Of a DNA stretch of 64,000 nucleotides, positions 26,416 through 34,490 are shown piece by piece. The stretch comes from an uncultured Collinsella sp. Lineage in GTDB: Bacteria > Actinomycetota > Coriobacteriia > Coriobacteriales > Coriobacteriaceae. A program made the position numbers and the translations under genes. The stretch covers positions 62,001 through 126,000 of the forward strand of contig CABUPE010000001.1 of the NCBI GenBank assembly GCA_902493515.1. Reading direction: 5' to 3'. Positions within the stretch are counted from its first letter, which is position 1. Every line of letters starts with the position of its first letter. The notes under the pieces were generated by a model, which was not told the origin of the DNA, did not search any database, and was given only the letters and a program-made list of their open reading frames with translations.

Positions 26416-26455
26416 GCCTCCCGAAAGCCTCGCTGCTTTCGGGAGGCCTTCGTTT
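26416..26455 (+). terminator. Terminator after yitT
   Basis: GCCTCCCGAAAGC (26416-26428) pairs with GCTTTCGGGAGGC (26435-26447), then CTTCGTTT. The tail CGTTTGCCCAGATAAAACC is shared with the hicAB terminator region. Confidence 0.85.
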
Positions 26456-26465
26456 GCCCAGATAA

Positions 26466-26500
26466 AACCTACCAAAATGAAGCTGTCGCTTTTTGGTAGG
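26466..26500 (+). repeat. REP-like hairpin, copy 3 with compensatory change
   Basis: AACCTACC pairs with GGTAGG: both arms differ from copy 2 (CCTGCC/GGCAGG) in the matching position, so pairing is kept. Loop core is CTGTCGCTTTTT. Confidence 0.75.
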
Positions 26501-26542
26501 GAGGGTGTATCGTTTTATCAATATGAGGTAACATGAAACTAG

Positions 26543-26555
26543 ACGTTATATACGT
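26543..26555 (+). promoter_or_regulatory. Putative operator of GntR regulator 2
   Basis: ACGTTATATACGT, nearly palindromic, 38 bases before the start of regulator 2. It fits the HutC-type pattern GT-N-TA-N-AC and contains CGTTATA, shared with 19114 and 20393. Probably autoregulation. Confidence 0.55.
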
Positions 26556-26592
26556 ATTAGAAATTTAGCTATTTTGATAAGAGTGATCAGAT

Positions 26593-27312
26593 ATGCCTGC
26601 GCCCAAAAATGCACCGCTTTACCAGCAGATTTATGACGAAATCAAGGATGCGATCGAGAAAGGTGTTTATGCACCCAAGGAGCGTATTCCGTCCGAGCTT
26701 GAACTAGCCGAGCAGTACGAGGTGAGCCGTATTACGGTGCGCCGCGCTGTCGAGGAGCTGTACTCCGATGGTTACCTGGTTAAGCAGCAGGGCCGCGGCA
26801 CCTTTGTCTCCACGCCGCACATCAACCGCCAGTTTCACGCCTCGACGCTGCAGACGTTTACCGCGCTGTGTGCCGGCAACGGCATGAAGGCCGGTGCGCA
26901 CGTGATCGATCGCCAGATCGTTCCGGCGCGCCAAAACGAGATGGAGTTCTTTGGCCTGCAGAAGGATGCGCTGCTGCTGCATATCAAGCGCGTGCGTACG
27001 GCCGACGGCGAGCCCATCTTTGAGGAGAACATCTTTGTGCCGTTTGACGCCTACCGTGAGCTGTTGACGGCCGATCTTGAGGACAAGTCGATTTTTGCCG
27101 AGGTCGAGCGTGTTGGCGGAACGCCGATTGTCTCGGTTGGCTACCGTACGGTCGAGGCCGTTCGAGCTAACGCCGAGCAGGCGGCCGAACTGGGCATTGC
27201 TCCGCACGATCCGCTGCTCAACCTGCGTGCCGGCTTTACCGGTCCCGATGACGAGCCGGTTTTGATGGGTAAACAGTACTACGTGGGATCGCGCTACGTT
27301 ATGGTCATGTAA
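26593..27312 (+). CDS. GntR/HutC-family regulator (regulator 2)
   Basis: A 239-residue regulator: winged helix about 8-75 (RIPSELELAEQYEVSRITVR, KQQGRGTFV) and UTRA domain about 95-235 (IKRVRTADGEPIFEENIFVP, GKQYYVGSRYVM). The terminal YVGSRYV is also found in regulator 3, so the two are paralogues. TATAACG-type sites before this gene, the PTS operon and the EamA gene make it the likely regulator of the PTS. The ribosome site is weak, in keeping with low expression. Confidence 0.85.
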   Translation: MPAPKNAPLYQQIYDEIKDAIEKGVYAPKERIPSELELAEQYEVSRITVRRAVEELYSDGYLVKQQGRGTFVSTPHINRQFHASTLQTFTALCAGNGMKAGAHVIDRQIVPARQNEMEFFGLQKDALLLHIKRVRTADGEPIFEENIFVPFDAYRELLTADLEDKSIFAEVERVGGTPIVSVGYRTVEAVRANAEQAAELGIAPHDPLLNLRAGFTGPDDEPVLMGKQYYVGSRYVMVM

Positions 27313-27459
27313 GTTACGCGGTTTTACCAAACCGCGTAACGGCTCGACGCTGCAAACGCCCCTAAGCGGCAATCTGACGTTCAATCGTCGGTCGCGTACC
27401 GAAGTACGCTTCCCTCCTCTTTCACGTCACCTTGCTCGCTTAGGGGCGTTTTCGCTGAC
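27313..27459 (+). repeat. Post-stop structured element, copy B
   Basis: Starts at the stop codon of regulator 2. Hairpin 1 GTTACGCGGTTT/AAACCGCGTAAC; linker GGCTCGACGCTGC; outer stem AAACGCCCCTAAGCG with CGCTTAGGGGCGTTT; box GGCAATCTGACGTTCAAT; an inner part with GCGTACCGAAGTACGC; closing CGCTGAC. The outer stem differs from copy C at three places, compensated on both sides. The rest up to 27633 holds only a possible -10 TATAAT (about 27597) for recQ. Confidence 0.8.
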
Positions 27460-27633
27460 CTATGCTCAACCAGCGACGTTTGCGCGCTTGTCAAGAGATT
27501 AGCCGTTGGGAAAGTGTCCAAAAATCCCACGCTCGTTCCTTTTGGATTGCGTTGCCCGTGGCCGACGGCCGTGCGGCACCGGTCCGCGTGGCGGCGTATA
27601 ATCGGCGGCAGATGACTTGGACGTTAGGAAACC

Positions 27634-29613
27634 ATGACCGATAGCATGCAGCAGATGGCGCTCGACACGCTCGGCGCCTATTTTGGCTACACCTCGTTTC
27701 GCCCGGGGCAGGACCGCATGGTGGATGCGATTCTTGCAGGCCGCGATGCGCTGGGTGTTATGCCCACGGGCGCCGGCAAGTCCATTTGCTACCAGGTGCC
27801 CGCGCTCATGCTGCCCGGCATCACCTTTGTGGTGAGTCCGCTGCTGTCGCTTATGGAGGACCAGACCCGTGCGTTGCTCGCGGCGGGTGCGCGACCTAGC
27901 TATCTCAACTCCAGCCTTACCCCGGCCCAGCAAAACACCGTGCTCAAGCGGGCGCGCGAGGGCCGCTACCAGCTTATGTACGTGGCGCCCGAGCGCCTGC
28001 TCGAGCCGCGCTTTTTAGCTTTTGCGCAGGAGGCCGCGGCGGACGGCGGCATCGGCGTGCCGCTCGTGGCCATTGACGAGGCCCACTGCGTGAGCCAATG
28101 GGGCCAGGATTTCCGCCCCGCCTATCTGCAGATTCGCGAGTTCATCGATTCCCTGCCGCAGCGCCCTATCGTGGCGGCCTTTACCGCTACGGCGACCGAG
28201 CGCGTGCGTGCGGACATTCAGCAGATGCTCGGACTGCAAAACCCCGCGACCGTGGTGACGGGCTTCGATCGCAAGAACCTCTACTTTGGCTGCGAGGAGA
28301 TGGGCGACAAGGCCAAGGCCGCGTGGGTGCGCGACTATGTGATCGCGCATTCGAGCGAGAGCGGCATCGTGTATTGCTCGACCCGCAAGACGGTCGATGC
28401 GCTGGCCGCGGAGCTTGCCGAGGCACTGGGCCCCAGCGGCATTCGTGTGGGGCGCTACCATGCCGGCATGGGCAACGACGCCCGCCGCCAGAGCCAGCGT
28501 GCCTTTATCGACGACGACATCCAGGTGATGGTTGCCACCAACGCCTTTGGCATGGGCATCGACAAGCCCAACGTGCGTTACGTGATTCACAACAACGTGC
28601 CCGAGAGCATCGAGGCCTACTACCAAGAGGCGGGTCGCGCCGGCCGAGATGGCGACCCGGCCAGCTGCCATCTGCTGTGGAACGGTAACGATTTCCGCAT
28701 GCGGCGCTTTTTGATCGACCGCGGCGATGCGGCCGACGAGGCGCTTGACGACGAGCAGCGCGCGTGGGCGCTCCAGAACCGTTATCGCCTGCTCAGCCAG
28801 ATGGAGGGCTACTGCAATACCACCGGCTGCCTGCGCGAATACATGCTGCGCTACTTTGGCGACGAAGCCGCGGCCGAGCATGCGGTTGCGGCTGCTGCGG
28901 GCGGCACCACAGACGACGCCGAGGGCTGCGGCAACTGTAGCAACTGCCTCACGCAGTTCGAGGTCGAGGACGTCACCGATATGGCCCGCGCCGCCGTGCG
29001 CTATGTGGCCACGCGCCCCATGCGCTTTGGCAAATCGCTGGTCGCCGACGTGCTCCATGGCGGCAACACCGAGCGCATTCGCCAGATGCATCTGGACGAG
29101 GACCGCGGCTACGGTGAGCTGTCGAGCGAATCGGTCGGGCGCATCAAGGACATCATCGGCCAGCTGTGCGGCCGCGGTTATCTGGCCACCTCGCAGGGGC
29201 AGTACCCGGTCGTGGGACTGGGTCCGCGTGCCGGCGAGGTCGAGGACGAGGCGTTCGCCTTTACCGTTAAGCGTCGCGCGTCCAAGCGCAAGGCCTCGGC
29301 CCGCGCCCGCCGCGCCGTCGATCTGCTGCGCGAGGAGGCCGAGCTGGATCAGCGCCCGCGCGTTGGCGACGATACCGAGCTGTTCGAGCGCCTGCGTGCC
29401 CTCCGCAAGGAGATCTCGACCGAGCTGGAGATGGCGCCGTATATGGTCTTTTCCGACAAGGCCCTGCGCGGCCTGTGCCGCCTGCGTCCGCAGACGCGCG
29501 AGGAGCTGATCCAGGTCAACGGCATTGGCGAGAAAAAAGCCGACGCCTTTGGCGAGCAGTTTATGGCGGCGATTGAAGAATTTGAGTCCGAGCATGCGCG
29601 GGATGGAGCGTAA
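27634..29613 (+). CDS. recQ: ATP-dependent DNA helicase RecQ
   Basis: A 659-residue 3'-5' helicase. Motif 0 FRPGQDRMV, Walker A PTGAGKS, DEAH (IDEAHCVSQWGQDFRP), motif III AFTATAT, motif VI QEAGRAGRDG; then a zinc-binding RQC region (CNTTGC, CGNCSNC) and a C-terminal HRDC domain (about 575-655). TAGGAA upstream supports the start. The next GntR gene starts two bases after the stop. Confidence 0.95.
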   Translation: MTDSMQQMALDTLGAYFGYTSFRPGQDRMVDAILAGRDALGVMPTGAGKSICYQVPALMLPGITFVVSPLLSLMEDQTRALLAAGARPSYLNSSLTPAQQNTVLKRAREGRYQLMYVAPERLLEPRFLAFAQEAAADGGIGVPLVAIDEAHCVSQWGQDFRPAYLQIREFIDSLPQRPIVAAFTATATERVRADIQQMLGLQNPATVVTGFDRKNLYFGCEEMGDKAKAAWVRDYVIAHSSESGIVYCSTRKTVDALAAELAEALGPSGIRVGRYHAGMGNDARRQSQRAFIDDDIQVMVATNAFGMGIDKPNVRYVIHNNVPESIEAYYQEAGRAGRDGDPASCHLLWNGNDFRMRRFLIDRGDAADEALDDEQRAWALQNRYRLLSQMEGYCNTTGCLREYMLRYFGDEAAAEHAVAAAAGGTTDDAEGCGNCSNCLTQFEVEDVTDMARAAVRYVATRPMRFGKSLVADVLHGGNTERIRQMHLDEDRGYGELSSESVGRIKDIIGQLCGRGYLATSQGQYPVVGLGPRAGEVEDEAFAFTVKRRASKRKASARARRAVDLLREEAELDQRPRVGDDTELFERLRALRKEISTELEMAPYMVFSDKALRGLCRLRPQTREELIQVNGIGEKKADAFGEQFMAAIEEFESEHARDGA

Positions 29614-29615
29614 CG

Positions 29616-30371
29616 ATGGCATTCGACGATAAAACCGACCGCACTGACGTGCCCGCCGTGCCGCTGTACCAACAGGTCATGGATGACCTAAAGGGCGAGA
29701 TCGCGCGCGGTGTGTACCCCGCCGGCTCGCGCATTCCTTCCGAGATGGAGCTCGTGAAGTACTACGGCGTGGGACGCATCACCGTGCGCCGCGCCATCGA
29801 GGAGCTGTCGCGCGCGGGGTATCTCAACCGCCAGCAGGGGAGGGGCACGTTTGTGTGCGCGCCCAAGCTCAAGCGCAAGATTGTCCAGAAGGGTGACGTT
29901 CAGAGCTTTTCCGAGGGTTGCGCTGCCAACGACATGGTGGCCGGAGCACGTCTGGTGTCACGCACGGTGGTTGCGGCGACGCGCGAGGACGCGGCGTTTT
30001 TTGGGGTGGAACCCGGCTGCGAGCTCATCGTTGTCGAGCGCGTGCGCACGGCAGACGGCGTGCCCGTCATGCTCGAGAACAACGCCTTCGTGCTGGCCGA
30101 CCATCCCTATCTGCAGACGCTTGCCGACAAGGACCTCACGGACAATTCCATCTTTGCGCTCGTTGCCGAGCATTCGGGCCGCGCGCCGCTCAAATCCGAC
30201 CCCTGCACCGTGGAGATTGCGCTTGCCGATGCTCAGGCAGCCCCGCTGCTGGAGGTGCCGGTCGGCGAGCCGCTCTTCTATATGGAGGCGTACTTTACCG
30301 ATGCGGACGAGCGGCCCTTGCTGCTCGGACGCCAAAAGATCGTGGGCTCGCGCTACGTGTTCGACATCTAA
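29616..30371 (+). CDS. GntR/HutC-family regulator (regulator 3)
   Basis: A 251-residue regulator: winged helix (RIPSEMELVKYYGVGRITVR, RQQGRGTFV) at about 15-85, UTRA domain (VERVRTADGVPVMLENNAFV, GRQKIVGSRYVFDI) to the end. It starts two bases after recQ but serves the SIS 3 gene downstream, whose promoter region carries ATAGAACAAC repeats. GGAG about ten bases upstream is its ribosome site, inside recQ. Confidence 0.85.
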   Translation: MAFDDKTDRTDVPAVPLYQQVMDDLKGEIARGVYPAGSRIPSEMELVKYYGVGRITVRRAIEELSRAGYLNRQQGRGTFVCAPKLKRKIVQKGDVQSFSEGCAANDMVAGARLVSRTVVAATREDAAFFGVEPGCELIVVERVRTADGVPVMLENNAFVLADHPYLQTLADKDLTDNSIFALVAEHSGRAPLKSDPCTVEIALADAQAAPLLEVPVGEPLFYMEAYFTDADERPLLLGRQKIVGSRYVFDI

Positions 30372-30380
30372 CGTCCATAG

Positions 30381-30462
30381 ATAGAACAACATAGAACAAG
30401 TTTGGTGAAATGACTTCACGAGCGTCGTCGTGCGTGCTATAAATAGGACAACATAGAACGAC
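30381..30462 (+). promoter_or_regulatory. Operator region with 10-base ATAGAACAAC repeats
   Basis: ATAGAACAAC ATAGAACAAG at 30381-30400 and ATAGGACAAC ATAGAACGAC at 30443-30462: each is a 10-base direct repeat, i.e. same face of the helix, 62 bases apart. TATAAA at 30438-30443 is the likely -10 and overlaps the second site. Probable binding sites of regulator 3; looping between sites is possible. Confidence 0.65.
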
Positions 30463-30515
30463 CGCAGGTACGAGCTGTCGTCGTTCAAAACCGCCACACA
30501 AGGAGGAGCATCACC

Positions 30516-31484
30516 GTGAACGCACGCGATCTGGTTCAGGAAATTATCGAGCGCAAGGGCAAGATTGAGAACGTCTTTTGGATCGCCTGCGGCGGTTCGA
30601 TGATCGACCTGATGCCGGCCAACGAGCTGCTCAAGCGCGAGGCCACCACGTTTGCCTCGACGGTCTACACGGCGCGCGAGTTTTGCCTGATGGCTCCCAA
30701 GAGTCTTGGCGAGAAATCACTCGTCATCGCCTGCAGCCACAGCGGCAATACGCAGGAGGTCGTCGACGGTTGCGAGATGGCGCTGGCAGCCGGCGCCGAG
30801 GTCGTGGCCATGACCGACTGCGAGGGCTCCAAGATTGATAACGGCAAGTGGACCACCTGGGTCTATCCGTGGGGCGAAGGCGTGCCGCAGGCCGAGGTTC
30901 CGCAAGGCATCGGCGTCCTGATGGCTGCCGAGCTGCTCGACCAGCAGGAGGGTTACGAGGCACTCGCCGACATGTACGCCGGCCTTAAGCAGATGGATGC
31001 GCTGTTGCCCGCTGCCCGTGAGAAGGTCAACGCCGAGCTGGGCGATCGCTTTGCCGAGCTCTGCCAGCAGCATAAGTTCTTCTATATCCTGGGTTCCGGC
31101 CCCAACTTTAGCCAGACCTACGCCATGGCGATTTGCTCGCTTATGGAGATGCAGTGGCAGCACTGCTGCTACATCCACTCCGGCGAGTATTTCCACGGTC
31201 CTTTCGAGGCTACCGAGTCCGGCGTGTTCTACTTTGTGCAGCTCGGATCGGGCGAGTGCCGCCCCATGGAGGAGCGCGCGCTGGCGTTCCTCAACACGCA
31301 CACCGATACGGTTATGGTGCTCGATGCACTCGAGTACGGCGTGGGCGAGGTGCCCGCCAGCGTGCGTTCGTACCTGGAGCCGATATTCTTCTACAACATG
31401 AGCTGCGAGCTGCGCGCCGCCCGCGGAAAGGTGTTCGACCACAGCCCTGAGATTCGTCGCTACATGGGCATCGAGCAGTACTAG
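30516..31484 (+). CDS. SIS-domain fructosamine-6-P deglycase-like (SIS 3)
   Basis: A 322-residue double-SIS protein nearest in look to FrlB: VFWIACGGSMIDLMPA, the phosphosugar loop ACSHSGNTQEVV, ILGSGPNFSQTYAMAICSLME, YIHSGEYFHGPFEATE and a C-terminus RRYMGIEQY. Predicted to cleave a fructosamine 6-phosphate to glucose 6-phosphate and amine. GTG 30516 follows AAGGAGG. It has no transporter next to it and must use the PTS elsewhere in the window or another importer. Confidence 0.8.
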   Translation: MNARDLVQEIIERKGKIENVFWIACGGSMIDLMPANELLKREATTFASTVYTAREFCLMAPKSLGEKSLVIACSHSGNTQEVVDGCEMALAAGAEVVAMTDCEGSKIDNGKWTTWVYPWGEGVPQAEVPQGIGVLMAAELLDQQEGYEALADMYAGLKQMDALLPAAREKVNAELGDRFAELCQQHKFFYILGSGPNFSQTYAMAICSLMEMQWQHCCYIHSGEYFHGPFEATESGVFYFVQLGSGECRPMEERALAFLNTHTDTVMVLDALEYGVGEVPASVRSYLEPIFFYNMSCELRAARGKVFDHSPEIRRYMGIEQY

Positions 31485-31535
31485 GTAACGGGAAAAGCAT
31501 TCACCTTCGATTCGCAAGTGAATAGCGTGCGTAAA

Positions 31536-31573
31536 AAGCGGGCCGCGCCGGGGATTTCCGGCGCGGCCCGCTT
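31536..31573. terminator. Bidirectional hairpin between SIS 3 and ldh
   Basis: AAGCGGGCCGCGCCGG (31536-31551) pairs exactly with CCGGCGCGGCCCGCTT (31558-31573), with A-runs on the left (GTAAAAAG) serving as T-run for the minus strand. It separates convergent genes. Confidence 0.8.
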
Positions 31574-31615
31574 GGTATTGCGCTTAGATTCGCGAGGTGT
31601 CGCGGCAACCGACGC

Positions 31616-32593
31616 TTACTTGGCGTCGTAGGCCTCGGCATCCCACCAGTCGAGCTGGGCGATGTTGTCGCGAATGTGCTGGCAGCTCTTGTGGAAGCCC
31701 TCGAGCTCGTGCTCGGACAGGTCGAGCGTGTAGACCTCCTCGACGCCCTCGGCGCCGATCACGCACGGCAGGGAGGTAAAGATACCCTCCTCGCCATAAT
31801 GGCCGGTCATGAGCGTGGATGCCGAAAGCACGGCGTGCTCGTTGTGCAGCACGGCGGCGCAGACGCGCGCGGCGGAGTTGGCGACGGCGTACTCGGTGCA
31901 CTGCTTGCCCTGGTAGGTCACATAGCCGCCCTTGCGTGCAAGCTCCTCGATCTCCATGTGGTCGAAGGCGTACTTGTCGGGGTTCTCGGCCTGAAGTTCG
32001 TTGAGGCTCTTACCGGCGATGGTTGCGGCTTTAAAGGCGGCAAGCTGGCTAAAACCGTGCTCGCCGATCATGTAGGCGTCGATGGACTTGGGGCTCACGC
32101 CGACCTTCTTGGAGATCTCGGTGCGAAGGCGGGCGGAGTCCAGGCCGCAGCCCGAGCCGATGATCTTCTTGGGATCATAGCCGGTCAGGTGCCACAGCTC
32201 GGTGCACACGACGTCGCAGGGGTTGGAGATGCTCACGAAGATGCCGTCAAAGCCGGCGTCGACGATGCGCTTGGCAAAGGTGCGGGCGGCGTCGGTGGTA
32301 AAGAACAGCTCGCCGTCGCGGTTGCCGGCGGCCAGCGCGACCTTGCCGGCGGCGTTGACGATGACGTCGCAGCAGGCAAGCTCCTCGTAGTGGTCGTAGC
32401 AGTTGACGATCTTGGTGTTGTACGGGACAAACGAAAGGGAGTCGCGCAGGTCCTGGACCTCGGACGTCACCTTGGCCTCGTTGATATCGCACAGGTACAG
32501 CTCATCGGCAATGCCCTGCATGAGCAGACTGTTGGCAACATGTGCTCCTACGTGGCCCTGGCCGACCACACCGATCTTACGCGTCTGGTACAT
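31616..32593 (-). CDS. L-lactate/2-hydroxyacid dehydrogenase (LDH/HicDH type)
   Basis: A 325-residue NAD-dependent dehydrogenase of the lactate/malate family. Rossmann motif GQGHVG at about 10-15, ISNPCDVV, GSGCGLDSARLR with the substrate Arg/Asp pair, and the active His in IGEHGFSQ. The mobile-loop sequence NAAGKVALAAGNRDGE is unlike classical LDH and closer to L-2-hydroxyisocaproate dehydrogenases, so branched 2-oxoacids are possible substrates. AAAGGA precedes the start at 32593; an upstream in-frame ATG at 32686 would cross a hairpin and lacks a ribosome site. Confidence 0.82.
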   Translation of the reverse strand: MYQTRKIGVVGQGHVGAHVANSLLMQGIADELYLCDINEAKVTSEVQDLRDSLSFVPYNTKIVNCYDHYEELACCDVIVNAAGKVALAAGNRDGELFFTTDAARTFAKRIVDAGFDGIFVSISNPCDVVCTELWHLTGYDPKKIIGSGCGLDSARLRTEISKKVGVSPKSIDAYMIGEHGFSQLAAFKAATIAGKSLNELQAENPDKYAFDHMEIEELARKGGYVTYQGKQCTEYAVANSAARVCAAVLHNEHAVLSASTLMTGHYGEEGIFTSLPCVIGAEGVEEVYTLDLSEHELEGFHKSCQHIRDNIAQLDWWDAEAYDAK

Positions 32594-32670
32594 ATATGTA
32601 TCCTTTCGGCCGAGTTTTTCGCGTCGAACCATTGTAGCGTCCTGCTGCCACTTTGCTAGGCTAAAGCGCC

Positions 32671-32700
32671 GTAGATTTTTGGACATGCCTTAATCTCTAC
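32671..32700. repeat. GGACATG-core hairpin between ldh and metA
   Basis: GTAGATT pairs with AATCTCTAC (one bulged pair of bases) around TTTGGACATGCCTT. The arms and core match the terminator hairpin at 35408. Confidence 0.5.
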
Positions 32701-32803
32701 TTTTGGAGTGATCTGGGCCGCTGACGGCATCGCTGGGCGATGTGCTCGCGCGGATGGGGCCGGTCGTTGTACCATAGCTGCAACTGACTCGTAAGGAGCA
32801 TCC

Positions 32804-33730
32804 ATGCCCATTCGCATTCCCGACGCCCTCCCTGCCGCCGCGCAGCTCGAGAGCGAGAACATCTTTGTCATGACCGAGTACCGCGCGCTGCACCAGGACA
32901 TCCGTCCGCTGCGCGTGCTCATCCTCAACCTCATGCCCACCAAGATCGCTACCGAGACGCAGATCATGCGCAAGCTCTCCAACACGCCGCTGCAGGTGGA
33001 GGTGGACCTGCTGCGCACGAAAACGCACGAGGCCACGCACGTGAGCGCCGGCCACCTGGAGACGTTCTACCGCACGTTCGACGACATCCGCGACATCCAC
33101 TACGATGGCCTGATCATCACGGGCGCGCCGGTGGAGCAGATGCCGTTCGAGGAGGTCGACTACTGGCCCGAGCTCTGCCAGATCATGGATTGGTCCACCA
33201 CGCACGTGCACTCTACGCTGCACATTTGTTGGGGCGCGCAGGCCGGCCTGTACCATCATTACGGCATCCAGAAGTACGACCTGCCGGCAAAGGCGAGCGG
33301 CGTGTTCGAGCATTATCTGGTGAAGCCGCAAAGCCCGCTGGTCCGCGGCTTTGACGACCGCTTCTATGCCGTACATTCGCGCAACACCGACGTGCGCCGC
33401 GAGGACGTGGAGGCCGAGCCGCAGCTTGAGGTCGTGGCCGTGTCCGACGAGGTGGGCCTGTACATCGTCAAGTCGACCGACAGCCGTCGCTTCTTTGTCT
33501 TTGGTCACCCCGAGTACGATACCGACACGCTGCGCCTGGAGTACGAGCGCGACGTGAAGCGCGGCCTCAACCCTCAGGTGCCGGCGCATTACTTCCCGGG
33601 CGACGACCCCTCCGCCGATCCGCGCAACGTCTGGCGCAGCCAAGCTCAGCTGTTCTACACCAACTGGCTCAACTACTACGTCTACCAGACCACGCCCTAC
33701 GACCTGGCCCGCGCCGGCGAGGAGCACTAG
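32804..33730 (+). CDS. metA: Homoserine O-acetyltransferase, MetA family
   Basis: A 308-residue homoserine O-acyltransferase, the first step of methionine synthesis. The catalytic triad is in place at the E. coli positions: C142 (HICWGAQ), H235 and E237 (FGHPEY). Residue 111 is Glu (GAPVE), the residue reported to select acetyl-CoA; succinyl-CoA enzymes have Gly. So the product is probably O-acetylhomoserine although the gene is a metA. The start at 32804 has AAGGAG upstream. Convergent with the cyclo-ligase gene. Confidence 0.92.
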   Translation: MPIRIPDALPAAAQLESENIFVMTEYRALHQDIRPLRVLILNLMPTKIATETQIMRKLSNTPLQVEVDLLRTKTHEATHVSAGHLETFYRTFDDIRDIHYDGLIITGAPVEQMPFEEVDYWPELCQIMDWSTTHVHSTLHICWGAQAGLYHHYGIQKYDLPAKASGVFEHYLVKPQSPLVRGFDDRFYAVHSRNTDVRREDVEAEPQLEVVAVSDEVGLYIVKSTDSRRFFVFGHPEYDTDTLRLEYERDVKRGLNPQVPAHYFPGDDPSADPRNVWRSQAQLFYTNWLNYYVYQTTPYDLARAGEEH

Positions 33731-33772
33731 GCTGCGATGGTACTGCTGTAGCCGTGGCTGATATGGCGGCGA

Positions 33773-34369
33773 TTAGGCGCTGATGATGTGGGGTAGCGGC
33801 AGGTCGTGAGCGTCGGTGGGAACGCGGTCGACACGCTGCTCGTCAAAGGCGATGCCGATGATTTGGCATGCGGGCGAGAGCATGGGCAGGTAGCGGTCGT
33901 AGCAACCGCCGCCGTAGCCCAGGCGCGCGCCGGTTTGGTCGAAGGCCACGAGCGGCACGACGATCATGTCGAGAGCTTCGGCAGGCACGATAGGGAAGTG
34001 GTTGCTGTCGATGTCCGTGGCCGCAAAGGCCCGCGTAGGGTGGGCGATAAACGGAGCCGCGGACGCATCGTCGGCGGCAACTGCCCGCATACACATGCGC
34101 TGGCCACAAGCTGCGGCATCAATTGCCGAGAGCATGCACGGATAGGCTACGCGCCAGCCGCGCACGGCGGCCGCAGCGGCAAACGCGGCAGGGTCTGCCT
34201 CGGAACCCATCGCGGCATAGACGGCAACGGTGCGCGGCGCCGCGGCATCCAAGCGGCCCAGCAGCTCAACCAGCCGCGCACAGATATCAGCAGACTTCGC
34301 CGCCCGTACATCCAAATCGAGATCGTCGCGCCGAGCAATCATTGCCCGCCGCAACTCAGCCTTGTCCAT
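33773..34369 (-). CDS. 5-formyltetrahydrofolate cyclo-ligase
   Basis: A 198-residue enzyme that converts 5-formyl-THF to 5,10-methenyl-THF with ATP. The family motif GYGGGCYDRYL is seen near residue 160, with the N-terminal DKAELRRAMIARRDDL. On the minus strand GAGGAGG lies eight bases before ATG 34369. The REP-like hairpin at 34387 abuts this ribosome site, as at the HAD gene. Confidence 0.88.
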   Translation of the reverse strand: MDKAELRRAMIARRDDLDLDVRAAKSADICARLVELLGRLDAAAPRTVAVYAAMGSEADPAAFAAAAAVRGWRVAYPCMLSAIDAAACGQRMCMRAVAADDASAAPFIAHPTRAFAATDIDSNHFPIVPAEALDMIVVPLVAFDQTGARLGYGGGCYDRYLPMLSPACQIIGIAFDEQRVDRVPTDAHDLPLPHIISA

Positions 34370-34386
34370 CCCAGCCTCCTCTAGCA

Positions 34387-34423
34387 AACCTGCCAAAAAG
34401 GGACAGGTTTATTTTGTCGGGTT
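34387..34423 (-). repeat. REP-like GGGACAG hairpin, copy 4
   Basis: AACCTGCC pairs with GTCGGGTT (one mismatch), loop AAAAAGGGACAGGTTTATTTT. In minus orientation it matches copy 2 including the CCCAGATAAAACC flank. Confidence 0.75.
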
Positions 34424-34437
34424 TTATCTGGGCAAAC

Positions 34438-34478
34438 GTCGAAGCCGCCACAAAGGCGCCCTGTGTGGCGGCTTCGAC
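34438..34478 (-). terminator. Hairpin terminator of hicAB
   Basis: GTCGAAGCCGCCACA (34438-34452) and TGTGGCGGCTTCGAC (34464-34478) are exact complements; on the minus strand GTTTGCCC follows. T-run short. Confidence 0.65.
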
Positions 34479-34490
34479 TCGACGTTGGCT

